Shown one piece after another: positions 1 through 7,611 of a stretch of 8,187 nucleotides of DNA (its first letter is position 1; the number at the start of each line of letters is the position of its first letter). A program made the position numbers and the translations under genes. The stretch covers positions 1 through 8,187 of the forward strand of contig CAYNDB010000109.1 in the NCBI GenBank assembly GCA_964395915.1. The letters are read 5' to 3'. Under the pieces are notes generated by a model. It ran no database searches, had not been told where the DNA came from, and saw only the letters and a program-made list of their open reading frames with translations. This DNA is from CAYNDB01 sp964395915. GTDB taxonomy: Bacteria; Nitrospinota_A; UBA7883; JAJRTC01.

Positions 1-309
1 TCAAACACCACAAGATAAGATACAAGAAATGTTGCAATGATCGGTTGAACCCACCGCGGCCTTTTTTAAGATATCCCGCTCCTCCTCAACACGCTTTAGC
101 TCAGCCTTCAACTGCGCGTTCTCACGGCGAATACTATCGACCTCGCCAGCAGATCGTTTATCCCGTCCGCCGCCAAACTCTTTGACCCATTTATAAAGGC
201 TGTGGCCGGAAACCCCGAGACGCTTCGAAATCTCTGCTACTGAATAACCACGTTCAACAACCTGCTTGACAGCATCGACTTTAAACTCCTCTGTGTATCG
301 CTTTGACAT
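1..309 (-). pseudogene. IS3-family transposase OrfA, C-terminus replaced
   Basis: OrfA is the DNA-binding subunit of IS3-family transposase and normally joins OrfB by -1 ribosomal frameshifting. Here the 102-residue product has an N-terminal helix-turn-helix (about residues 5-45, with YTEEFKVDAVKQV, VAEISKRLGVS and LYKWVKEF). A charged leucine-zipper helix follows (about 55-85), ending in the family motif ERDILKKAA. After that motif, where relatives usually read AYFAKE, it reads VGSTDHC and stops, so about the last 17 residues are not native. No OrfB is visible. I place the start at the ATG ending at 309 because AGGAGG lies 5 bases upstream; a GTG at 315 overlaps that Shine-Dalgarno sequence. 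It probably cannot mobilise the element alone. Confidence 0.75.
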
Positions 310-340
310 AGACACCTCCTATAACTCCAATTGTAACTAA

Positions 341-370
341 AAAAGTGTCTACTAAAACGGGGGCGATTCA
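341..370 (-). repeat. IS3-type terminal inverted repeat (left end)
   Basis: The minus strand starts TGAATCGCCCCCG and continues through a TAGTAGACAC stretch into an A/T run, about 30 bp before the orfA ribosome-binding region. IS3-family elements commonly end in TG and carry a C-run followed by a TAGACA-like block in this place. The inner boundary is approximate because the partner repeat lies outside the window. Confidence 0.55.
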
Positions 371-533
371 TGAATCATTTTTGTCCCTCAGCGATAATAG
401 CGGATCTTTGGCGTAGCTTGAACAAAACCGGGTTCGCATTAATGGTAAAGCTCCCATTATCTTATTAATACTGTCGCGGGGAAAATCCGCCCAAGACTGT
501 GAGGCGCTTTAAAAAAATTATCAGGCAAAAAGA
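371..533. other. Intergenic spacer between IS end and glutamate dehydrogenase
   Basis: These 163 bp hold no ORF with a credible start and no tRNA. There is an imperfect dyad at 440-459 (TAATGG, 8-base loop, CCATTA) and a short GCGG/CCGC dyad near 476-490. The minus strand has a T-run (about 511-517) just downstream of the dehydrogenase stop, but no GC-rich stem precedes it, so I do not call a rho-independent terminator. Confidence 0.5.
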
Positions 534-3500
534 TCAATCCAGCGCCGCCATCATTCGTATAAGGACTCCCAGGGCCAATAGATCGCCCGGGTTTTCTGAT
601 TTTATCTTTGCGATAGTTTTCTTATATTGCTTCAGGGCGATCTCCTTTTCTGTTGTATAGCTATGGAAAGCCGTGTTCATATCTTCACCCTTGCGTTTGA
701 ATTCAAGAATATTCATTACGATATGATACTGACGTTGCTCGAGTTCTGCCAGAAGGTTTTCCATACTGCGTTTTTCCCAGGCGGTTTCCAATACTTTTTT
801 TTCAAGAGCGTTAGATACCCAATCTATTTCCAGATCGTTTGTTACCTGTATGAACAGGTTTCCCGTATCGATAAATTCGGTGTGCTTGGTTTCCTTTATC
901 TTTACAATAGACATAATATCTTTTAAATACGGAAGTATCACCGACCATTTAGCCAGGGGTTCGGGCACATTCTTATTCTTGAGTTTATCCACTTTTTCGT
1001 CAATGCATCCTTCCTCCATAGAGCATATCGATTCCAGCTTTTCATAGAGGTTGTTCTTGAAGGTGTTTATGATTACCTGATACTGGTTGATGAAATCGAA
1101 GCTTACCCGGTCGCTCTCGGTATGTTTCAGCATCCACGTCACAACCTTTGCGATGAGGTTTTCCATCTGTAAAAGAAAGCCGATCTGTTTCTTTGCGGGA
1201 ATAATATTATCCAATTCATGCGCCATCTTTCTGAACTCGTCGGCCTGAAGCAGGTTTTCCACTATCAGATAGGTCTTGCAAATTTCAGCGGGAGAACGAT
1301 CAGTCGCTTTTTCTATGGAGTAAACGAAAGTCACACCCGCCTGGTTAACGATCTTGTTGCTCAAGACAGTGGCGATGATTTCATTTTTAAGACGGTGTTC
1401 ATCAAGATGGGCCGAGTAATCACGTTGAATCACCGAGGGGAAATAGCCGGTGAAGTAACGTTCGGTAAAAGCGTATTCCACCAGCTTGGACGACATAATT
1501 TCCTCCTTGAGACGCAATTTTTCATGTCCGAACAGCTCCGCCAGTATGGGCTTTGGCATATAGCCGGGTTTCCTGGCGTATTCCAAAGGCTCTTCACGTT
1601 GCGGAATATCCTCCTCCACCCGCTCAAAACACCCTTTCGATTCCATTTGGTCTATATAATCACAAAACCGCTCCAGGTTATCCACGCTCCTGCTCTTATC
1701 CAGGGATATTCCAGAGCTTTGCATATAATTGTCCCGTAGCACCTTATCGGCAACTTCACCACCTATTTCCATAAAGAACTTGTTTCGTTTTTTCTGGCTC
1801 TTAAGCTCCTTGCGTTCGAGCAGGATTTCCAGGAATATCTTTATGTTAACCTCATGGTCGCTCATGTTCACGCCGCCGGCATTATCTATGGCGTCGGTGT
1901 TGCTTGTTCCGCCGTGTATGGCATATTCCACGCGCGCCTTTTGAGTGAGAGCCAGGTTAGCTCCTTCGCCTATCACCCTGGCTCGCAATTTATCCGCAGC
2001 CACACGAACAGAATCGTTCGCCTTGTCGCCCACATCGAGATCGCTCTCATCGCTGGCCCGGATGTAAGTGCCGATACCTCCGCAATAGAGGAGATCGACT
2101 GGCATTTTAAGTATGGCGCGTATCAGTTCCCGCCCGCTCAAACTAGCTTTATCAATGTCCAGCAGTTTTTGCATATGTTCAGAAATAGGTATCGCTTTGG
2201 CGGATCGCAGAAATACACCGCCTCCTTTCGAAATTAAGTCCGGGTTATAATCGGTCCACTGACACCGCCCCACATTTCCCATTTCAAAAAGACGTTTACG
2301 CTCTTCAAACGATTGCGCAGGATCTGGATCGGGGTCCAGAAAAATATGTTTATGATTGAAGGCCGCCACAAGTTTTATCTTTTCAGACAGGAGCATCCCA
2401 TTGCCGAAAACGTCGCCCGCCATATCACCAATACCCGCCACTGTTATGGATTCGCTCTGCACGTCTATTTTGAGTTCGCGGAAATGCCTTTTGACACATT
2501 CCCAGGCGCCCCTTGCGGTGATGCCATACTTCTTGTGGTCATACCCTATGGCGCCACCCGATGCAAACGCGTCCTTCAGCCAGAAACCATAATTTTCAGA
2601 AATTTCGTTTGCGCTGTCGGACATGGTGGCCGTCCCCTTGTCCGCCGCTACCACAAGGTATGGATCCGGCTCGTCGAAACATACAACATCTTTTGGCGGT
2701 TTGGGTTGGCCTTTTACCATGTTATCCGTAAGATCCAGCAGACCCTTTATGAAACTCTGGTAAAGGTTTTTGTATATTTCGTCCCTGTCGGTCAGGTCGC
2801 CAAACCGCATTTTTTTGATTATGAATCCGCCTTTCGAGCCAGCCGGGACTATTACGGAGTTTTTCACCATCTGCGTTTTCACCAGACCAAGCACTTCCGT
2901 GCGGAAGTCGTCCGGCCGGTCGCTCCAGCGCAGTCCGCCTCTGGCAACCCTTCCGCCGCGAAGATGGACCCCATCTATAAAGGGACTGTGGACGAAAATT
3001 TCGGCTATCGGAACAGGCTTTGGCATTCCCTGAACGCTCTTGCAGTCTATCTTAAAAGATATGTAGTGGTATTCCAGCGATTTGAAATAATTAGTGCGCA
3101 AAGTGCTTTTCACCACGTTAAATAAAAGACGCATAATGCTATCTTCGGTAAGGTCGGTTATATCTCCAAGACTTTTTTCGTATGACACCTCGATTTCCTC
3201 GATACGCTCTTTGTTTCCTTTATCGGGGTCGAATTTTTCAAGAAAATAGTCAACCAGCTTCGCCAGTAGAGTAGTGTATTTGTTTATGGCTCCGGTCACC
3301 GATGTGGGATTGAGAGACTTGTTGACCTGTAAAATGTAGTTACTGTAGGCTCTTATCATGTCGATCTGCCGCCAGTTAAACCCTGCGGAAAGCACGAGCC
3401 GGTTAAGTCCGCAATCTTCGGCTTCACCGGCTATTACCAGCCTGATAGCCTCGATAAGCTTATCCTTATGTTCTTCGAGCAACGCTATTCTTTCCTCACT

Positions 3501-5414
3501 ATCTTCCAGCAGAAGTAGCTGGATATACAGCTTGTCGCCGTTTTGCGATTTAAGAGGCAGGGCGATTTCTTCCTTCACATGTAGTCCGAGGTTTCTGAAT
3601 GTGGGAATGAGCTTCATGAGGTCAAGCTCCTTGTTCCAATATATACGCAGGTGAGCGTTAACAGGTGACCTGCATGTTATATCAAGTTGAAGCGTATTGG
3701 TTTTTTCAAGCTCATCCATTTTCACAAGATCGCCAACCGCATCCTCGGGAGGAGCCGCCTGCTTATACAGGTCGGTCAGGCGTTTGCGGTAGCGATTATA
3801 TCGCTCGAATCCGAGTTTGTCGTCAAATTTATCGACAAGTTTTTCGACAAGAAGATCATCCCAGGTCATAAGAATGTTGCGCAGATCATGGGTCATTTTT
3901 TCAGCGTCGATCTTCGGCGCTCCATCCTCTGTTCTGAAGTAGAAAAACGCCTTGGCCACGGACACGCCCTGTGACGCGTCCTGATAGAGATTCTCCAGCT
4001 TAAGAGCGTTGCACAGATATTCCTTTATCTTGGCGAGATTATCCAGGCTATACTTTTTCGCCGAAAAAATGAGAATGACAGTAATATATTCAAACTGAGG
4101 ATTGTGACGCACAAGGAGGTGGCATTCATAATCACTCTGCAAGGATGTGGATATTTTCAGCACGGCGGCAAGGGTTTTGCGGTCTATATAAAACAGCTCT
4201 CTTTTTGGAAGCTGGTTGAAGGCCGTTGCGATTTCCCTGTGCAAGTGCGATCTGGGAATAATGTTTTCGGAAGCTATCAGCCTGTCCAGCTTTTTCCTCA
4301 GGAAAGGTATGTCCGAAGATTTGCTCATTATTCCACCGCGGGAGAACCTTCCGATGAAAACCGTAACAGCCACCGGGGCTCCGTCGGCCCCGTACTGGCG
4401 CACAAAGACCACGTCCACCATCTCGCGATGATAGATGATGGAAGGTGAATTCGTGTGGAAATCGACGACCATCATGAACGGTCTTTCAAAAGAGTTAACG
4501 ATCCTTTTTTCTATCTCGCCGTTAAGGCCAGGAAACACCGTGTCCATAAGCTCTATGTTACGGTAAACTCCAAAGAGCGATTTACCCTTCTGATTCAACT
4601 TTCCACCTTTGATATCGTAACGGGCCATCCCCATAAGGATGAAGTGATCGGGCAAAAGCCACTTTAGAAACTCGGCGGTTTCTTTGGCGTCTTCCGGAGC
4701 CACTGTATCTTTCTCAAGCTCATCACAAAATCTTTTTATCCGCTTTATCATTCCAGGAAAATCGCCAACACTTAGATATAACGCTTTTACGATTGAGCGG
4801 ATTTCGTTTCCCAGTTTTGTTATATTTTTCGGATTTACAACCTTCTTAATCTGGAATTTTATGAAAATTTCCTTGGGGCCTTCTTCAACGGGGAGAAGGA
4901 TATCCACAATTTTCCCGTTATCACGTTTTACCGTAAGCATCGGGTGTATACCGCTTAGTATCTGAAAACCGTTTATGTTCAGGTAGCCAGTCAGGTTTTC
5001 AAAAAGGAAGGGAGAGTCTACCGCGTGTATCATTATTCTGGTGATGGCGATCTTGGAGCCTCCTTGTTCCAGAGATCTGTCCGATGAGGGATCCACATAG
5101 ACTTTGGCGCGAGGCGTGTTTGTTTCAGGATCGTTTGCAGTGTCAAAATCCCTGATAAAAAAATCGTAATAGCTACGAAACTTCTCGTATAATTCCTCCG
5201 GTGTGTAGTGGCTGGACAGGCTTCCGGCAAACGAACAATAAATGAATAAAGAGAGCTTTTTAAACAGATCCGGCTCATCGCCATCAAATAATTTCTCTAT
5301 CTCAGGCCAGATATTGTGGAAGTCATTCGCTTTTTCTTCAGAGCTCAAGCTGACAGGAGGATAGTGGTAAATAACTTTGGAAGATGAATTATTATCGGAA
5401 TTTTTTTTTATCAT
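534..5414 (-). CDS. NAD-specific glutamate dehydrogenase, large 180-kDa type
   Basis: Catalyses oxidative deamination of glutamate to 2-oxoglutarate and ammonia with NAD+, normally a catabolic, cytosolic reaction. At 1626 residues it matches the usual 1,600-1,650 of the large bacterial class (Bac_GDH; gdhB in Pseudomonas). The N-terminal third has the ACT-like regulatory regions (HAVDSPFLFENLTGYLN near 130; HPMLTVKRD near 157; RELFYIDR near 405). The catalytic core starts near 808 with HSPFIDGVHLRGGRVARGG. PAGSKGG (Lys about 861) corresponds to the catalytic lysine motif and AADKGTATMSD (Asp about 925) to the catalytic aspartate. GIGDMAGDVFGNG (about 994-1006) is the dinucleotide-binding loop; GEGANLALT (about 1149) and NTDAIDNAGGVNMSDHEVN (about 1172-1190) follow. 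No frameshift or missing motif is seen. I chose the ATG ending at 5414 because GGAG lies 5 bases upstream; an ATG 39 bp further upstream has no Shine-Dalgarno. Family is certain; the allosteric effector is unknown. Confidence 0.97.
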   Translation of the reverse strand: MIKKNSDNNSSSKVIYHYPPVSLSSEEKANDFHNIWPEIEKLFDGDEPDLFKKLSLFIYCSFAGSLSSHYTPEELYEKFRSYYDFFIRDFDTANDPETNTPRAKVYVDPSSDRSLEQGGSKIAITRIMIHAVDSPFLFENLTGYLNINGFQILSGIHPMLTVKRDNGKIVDILLPVEEGPKEIFIKFQIKKVVNPKNITKLGNEIRSIVKALYLSVGDFPGMIKRIKRFCDELEKDTVAPEDAKETAEFLKWLLPDHFILMGMARYDIKGGKLNQKGKSLFGVYRNIELMDTVFPGLNGEIEKRIVNSFERPFMMVVDFHTNSPSIIYHREMVDVVFVRQYGADGAPVAVTVFIGRFSRGGIMSKSSDIPFLRKKLDRLIASENIIPRSHLHREIATAFNQLPKRELFYIDRKTLAAVLKISTSLQSDYECHLLVRHNPQFEYITVILIFSAKKYSLDNLAKIKEYLCNALKLENLYQDASQGVSVAKAFFYFRTEDGAPKIDAEKMTHDLRNILMTWDDLLVEKLVDKFDDKLGFERYNRYRKRLTDLYKQAAPPEDAVGDLVKMDELEKTNTLQLDITCRSPVNAHLRIYWNKELDLMKLIPTFRNLGLHVKEEIALPLKSQNGDKLYIQLLLLEDSEERIALLEEHKDKLIEAIRLVIAGEAEDCGLNRLVLSAGFNWRQIDMIRAYSNYILQVNKSLNPTSVTGAINKYTTLLAKLVDYFLEKFDPDKGNKERIEEIEVSYEKSLGDITDLTEDSIMRLLFNVVKSTLRTNYFKSLEYHYISFKIDCKSVQGMPKPVPIAEIFVHSPFIDGVHLRGGRVARGGLRWSDRPDDFRTEVLGLVKTQMVKNSVIVPAGSKGGFIIKKMRFGDLTDRDEIYKNLYQSFIKGLLDLTDNMVKGQPKPPKDVVCFDEPDPYLVVAADKGTATMSDSANEISENYGFWLKDAFASGGAIGYDHKKYGITARGAWECVKRHFRELKIDVQSESITVAGIGDMAGDVFGNGMLLSEKIKLVAAFNHKHIFLDPDPDPAQSFEERKRLFEMGNVGRCQWTDYNPDLISKGGGVFLRSAKAIPISEHMQKLLDIDKASLSGRELIRAILKMPVDLLYCGGIGTYIRASDESDLDVGDKANDSVRVAADKLRARVIGEGANLALTQKARVEYAIHGGTSNTDAIDNAGGVNMSDHEVNIKIFLEILLERKELKSQKKRNKFFMEIGGEVADKVLRDNYMQSSGISLDKSRSVDNLERFCDYIDQMESKGCFERVEEDIPQREEPLEYARKPGYMPKPILAELFGHEKLRLKEEIMSSKLVEYAFTERYFTGYFPSVIQRDYSAHLDEHRLKNEIIATVLSNKIVNQAGVTFVYSIEKATDRSPAEICKTYLIVENLLQADEFRKMAHELDNIIPAKKQIGFLLQMENLIAKVVTWMLKHTESDRVSFDFINQYQVIINTFKNNLYEKLESICSMEEGCIDEKVDKLKNKNVPEPLAKWSVILPYLKDIMSIVKIKETKHTEFIDTGNLFIQVTNDLEIDWVSNALEKKVLETAWEKRSMENLLAELEQRQYHIVMNILEFKRKGEDMNTAFHSYTTEKEIALKQYKKTIAKIKSENPGDLLALGVLIRMMAALD

Positions 5415-5501
5415 ATTATCTCCACTAAAATTAACCGGCCCAGATGGCTCCATTGGCGTGATCGATTACCTGAAGTCAATATCTGATTTCGATATCTTTT
5501 G

Positions 5502-5530
5502 GATACCAGCGGATTTGCCCCGTGGGTATC
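5502..5530. repeat. Inverted repeat in the spacer before glutamate dehydrogenase
   Basis: GATACC (5502-5507) pairs with GGTATC (5525-5530), and the inner CGG (5510-5512) pairs with CCG (5520-5522) around a 7-base loop; the two positions between the blocks are a mismatch and a G-T. It lies just after the stop of the upstream basic-protein gene and about 90 bp before the dehydrogenase start. It has no T-run on the minus strand, so it may be an operator, an mRNA-stabilising hairpin or chance rather than an intrinsic terminator. Confidence 0.4.
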
Positions 5531-5544
5531 TATTATTAGACTCA

Positions 5545-6003
5545 CTATTTATTGGATCGCTTCTTTTTGGCTCCTTTTTTGGCGGAGGTCTTTTTTACAG
5601 ACGTTTTTTTTCTAGCAGGAGCTTTAGGTTCCTCTTTTTTTATTAGAAATCCTTTGCCTGCTTTTAAAATAACGCCTCGCTTCACAAGGCTCTGTAGTAG
5701 CGAATAAACCGAAGAGGCTCCTTTCTCAACAAGCTTCAGGCTCTCCAGGTTTAATTTGATTTCACCTGAAGTTAAAGACTTTGAAGAATCCGCAAGCATG
5801 GTCTTTATAGCGTCAGTTACCGCGCCTCTTTTTCTTTTCGGCTTTCTACCGCGCCTTTCAGGCTTGGCTCTTTGTTCTTTTGACAAAAGAGAAGACCTGC
5901 TTTTTAGAAGGCTGGCAATATCAAGAAGCTCTTTAAGTATTTTAATTTCTTTTTCATGTTGTGCAATCTGCTTTTTTATTTCAGCAGTGTCAATAAGCGC
6001 CAT
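5545..6003 (-). CDS. Small basic winged-helix / histone-H1-like DNA-binding protein
   Basis: I do not recognise a named family. The 152-residue product has four visible parts. Residues 5-50 are a charged, heptad-like helix, probably a dimerising coiled coil. Residues 50-60 (RRGRKPKRKRG) resemble an AT-hook. Residues about 61-123 look like a winged helix (helices AVTDAIKTML, SGEIKLNLESL, ASSVYSLLQSLVKRG, then a wing VILKAGKGFLI). Residues 124-152 are a Lys/Ala/Ser/Thr tail (KKTSAKKGAKKK) like histone H1 or bacterial H1-like proteins. This suggests a nucleoid-associated or regulatory DNA-binding protein, which is inference from composition. The ATG ending at 6003 is chosen because GAGG sits 6 bases upstream; an in-frame TTG at 6015 overlaps that site. 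It precedes the dehydrogenase gene on the same strand by 130 bp, so it could be co-transcribed with it or regulate it. Confidence 0.82.
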   Translation of the reverse strand: MALIDTAEIKKQIAQHEKEIKILKELLDIASLLKSRSSLLSKEQRAKPERRGRKPKRKRGAVTDAIKTMLADSSKSLTSGEIKLNLESLKLVEKGASSVYSLLQSLVKRGVILKAGKGFLIKKEEPKAPARKKTSVKKTSAKKGAKKKRSNK

Positions 6004-6143
6004 TATATACCTCAAATAAAATAATAATTTATATTATGCTAACTCTTATTAAAACATATTTAGCAGTTGCGGTGTATAGCAGTAGTAACTATGGTGGAAA
6101 TCGTAAGATATAATCTGCCGTATATATAATCACGAAGGGGTAA
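6004..6143. promoter_or_regulatory. Divergent AT-rich promoter region
   Basis: This spacer separates the minus-strand basic-protein gene from the plus-strand flippase gene and must serve both directions unless transcripts enter from elsewhere. On the plus strand there are two exact TATAAT hexamers (6109-6114 and 6125-6130), but no good TTGACA-like box at 16-18 bp from either. On the minus strand the AT-rich segment about 6020-6060 includes a TAGCATAAT stretch. The presence of promoters is inferred from gene layout; exact elements are uncertain. Confidence 0.4.
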
Positions 6144-6170
6144 ATGATTGACTCGCTCCGATCACGATGA
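6144..6170 (+). CDS. Possible 8-codon leader ORF upstream of flippase
   Basis: ATG at 6144 opens an ORF encoding MIDSLRSR whose TGA stop (6168-6170) overlaps the flippase ATG (6167-6169) in an ATGA arrangement. It is preceded 3 bases upstream by AAGGGG (6135-6140), the only good Shine-Dalgarno-like sequence here, while the flippase ATG has none at normal spacing. This is what translational coupling through a leader would look like. The ORF is very short, the Shine-Dalgarno spacing is tight, and the arrangement could be chance. Confidence 0.35.
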   Translation: MIDSLRSR

Positions 6171-7522
6171 ATAATAATTCCAGGAATATACTGATCTCCC
6201 TGTTGGATTTGTTTAAGGGTGATGGTATTGGCGCGGTTTTGGCCAGGGGATCCAGCGGTGTTTTTGTTGTAAAAGTAATAGGAGCCGGGATAGGATTTTT
6301 GGCGCACATCATTCTTGCCCGGTTTATGGGAGCTGGAAACTATGGTATATACATATATGTCTTCTCTTGGATGACAATATTTTCTATCCTTGGGTCAATG
6401 GGGTTTAACACTTCCGCGCTTCGTTTTGTGGCGTCTTATCAAGCCAACAAAGAATGGGGCGCTCTGCATGGGTTCCTACGAAGAAGCCGGCAAATATTTA
6501 CAGCTTCCTCCATCGTATTTTCGGTAATCGCGGCGGCCACAATTATAATATTTAAAAGCCGATTTCCGTATGATCTTTTCTATACTTCCCTTTTAGGCTG
6601 CTTGTTAATGCCAATATTTGTTTCTCTTCAAATGCATGGAGCTTATCTCCAGGGGCTAAAAAAAGTTATTCACGCTCAAGCGCCATTATTCATTGGAAGA
6701 CCTCTTTTAATGATACTCGGCGCTTTTACAATATTCCTTTTACATCACCAGTCTATTTCCTCCTATACCGTGATGTCCCTGGATATTTTAGCGACAACTG
6801 TCGCCCTGCTAGTTACATATAAATATCTGAGAGACTTTATTCCAGAGCAAGCAAAGTTGGCTCGCCCTATATACCACACTAATACCTGGATTAAAGTTTC
6901 TTTTCCGCTATTGCTTATTGGGTGCTTTGAAATTGTTATTGAGCAGACTGATATTGTAATGCTGGGGATGCTCGTTGGCACGACTGAAAGCGGGCTTTAC
7001 GCCGCTGCCAGCAAAGTATCCACATTGATATCTTTCGGTTTTATGGCGGTTAATGTAATCGCGGCGCCCATGATATCGGAGCTTTATTCACAAGGCAAAA
7101 TACAGGAATTACATCGACTGGTCAAGCTGGCCGCTATAGGAATTTTAGCTATTGCGATCCCTGTCAGCATAATAATAATTATATGGGGGGAATCTATCCT
7201 GGGGCTATTCGGGCAACCTTTTATCGCAAGCTATTATCCCCTTGTAATTTTATCAATAGGCCAACTTGTGAACTCATTAGCGGGAACAGCTGTATATCTG
7301 ATGACAATGACGGGCCATCAAAGGGAGGTGGCGATAGTATTCGGTGTTACCGCGCTTGTTAATATTATATTGAATTTAATATTAATTCCCGTAATCGGGA
7401 TGGTTGGGGCGGCTATTGCCACATCCGCTACCTTATCGATGTGGAATATAGTCTTGTTAATATATGTAAAAAGAAAGCTGAAAATCAATCCAACAATTTT
7501 GCCATATGGAGTGGGTAAATAG
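6167..7522 (+). CDS. Polysaccharide flippase, Wzx / MATE-like membrane exporter
   Basis: An inner-membrane protein of 451 residues with about 12-14 hydrophobic helices, the size and shape of O-antigen/polysaccharide flippases of the MOP superfamily. These flip undecaprenyl-linked sugar units to the periplasmic face. Family patterns are seen in order: LARFMGAGNYGIYIYVFSW after helix 1 (about 50-68), TDIVMLGMLVGTTESGLYAA (about 261-280), ESILGLFGQPF (about 342-352), MTMTGHQREVA (about 379-389) and IPVIGMVGAAIATSATLS (about 407-424). The start at 6167 is the first possible in its frame (an in-frame stop lies at 6149-6151), although it lacks its own Shine-Dalgarno. A membrane glycosyltransferase converges from the right, which fits a surface-polysaccharide locus. 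The transported sugar cannot be told; a lipid-linked teichoic- or capsule-type substrate is equally possible. Confidence 0.9.
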   Translation: MNNNSRNILISLLDLFKGDGIGAVLARGSSGVFVVKVIGAGIGFLAHIILARFMGAGNYGIYIYVFSWMTIFSILGSMGFNTSALRFVASYQANKEWGALHGFLRRSRQIFTASSIVFSVIAAATIIIFKSRFPYDLFYTSLLGCLLMPIFVSLQMHGAYLQGLKKVIHAQAPLFIGRPLLMILGAFTIFLLHHQSISSYTVMSLDILATTVALLVTYKYLRDFIPEQAKLARPIYHTNTWIKVSFPLLLIGCFEIVIEQTDIVMLGMLVGTTESGLYAAASKVSTLISFGFMAVNVIAAPMISELYSQGKIQELHRLVKLAAIGILAIAIPVSIIIIIWGESILGLFGQPFIASYYPLVILSIGQLVNSLAGTAVYLMTMTGHQREVAIVFGVTALVNIILNLILIPVIGMVGAAIATSATLSMWNIVLLIYVKRKLKINPTILPYGVGK

Positions 7523-7611
7523 TGGAGGAGCCTTTCAATATTTTTGTTTTTTTATCGTACCCGCTGCTATGCTCATTCCAAGAACCACGTCATTCCATGC
7601 AATCTTGTTAG
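7522..7611 (+). pseudogene. Possible truncated gene starting on the flippase stop
   Basis: A GTG at 7522-7524 shares its first base with the flippase TAG, and GGAG lies about 10 bases upstream. It opens a 29-codon ORF starting VEEPFNIFVFLSYPLL and ending at a TAG at 7609-7611, four bases into the convergent glycosyltransferase gene. The overlapping start and the plausible hydrophobic N-terminus look like the beginning of a translationally coupled next gene that has lost the rest. No function can be assigned, and a chance ORF is possible. Confidence 0.3.

Larger units (their letters stand above)
1..370 (-). mobile_element. Partial IS3-family insertion sequence, left end
   Basis: This is the left part of an IS3-family element lying on the minus strand. 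Its outer end is at 370, where the minus strand begins TGAATCGCCCCCG, and the transposase orfA follows about 60 bp inside, the normal IS3 layout. The second gene, orfB (the DDE integrase catalytic subunit), would have to follow at lower coordinates. OrfA instead leaves the family pattern near position 50, so the element appears broken here and the other end is not seen. No target-site duplication can be assessed. The IS3 assignment rests on OrfA and on the TG...CA-type end. Confidence 0.8.

Noticed and set aside
415..450. A GGTTCG string resembling a tRNA T-loop near 431-436
   Set aside because: No matching T-stem, acceptor stem or anticodon arm can be built around it.
2313..3125. A 270-codon open frame on the plus strand inside the dehydrogenase gene
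   Set aside because: It lies antisense to the best conserved catalytic part of the enzyme and its translation looks like no known protein; it is a codon-bias shadow.
5415..5453. Upstream ATG giving a 13-residue longer glutamate dehydrogenase
   Set aside because: It has no Shine-Dalgarno, whereas the inner ATG has GGAG at 5 bases; the extra residues show no family similarity.
5451..5479. TTGACT box on the minus strand as -35 of a glutamate dehydrogenase promoter
   Set aside because: At 17 bp spacing the -10 position reads CCAATG, far from TATAAT.
7573..7597. Two direct TCATTCCA copies 17 bp apart
   Set aside because: Only two 8-bp copies and no third unit; most likely chance, not an array.
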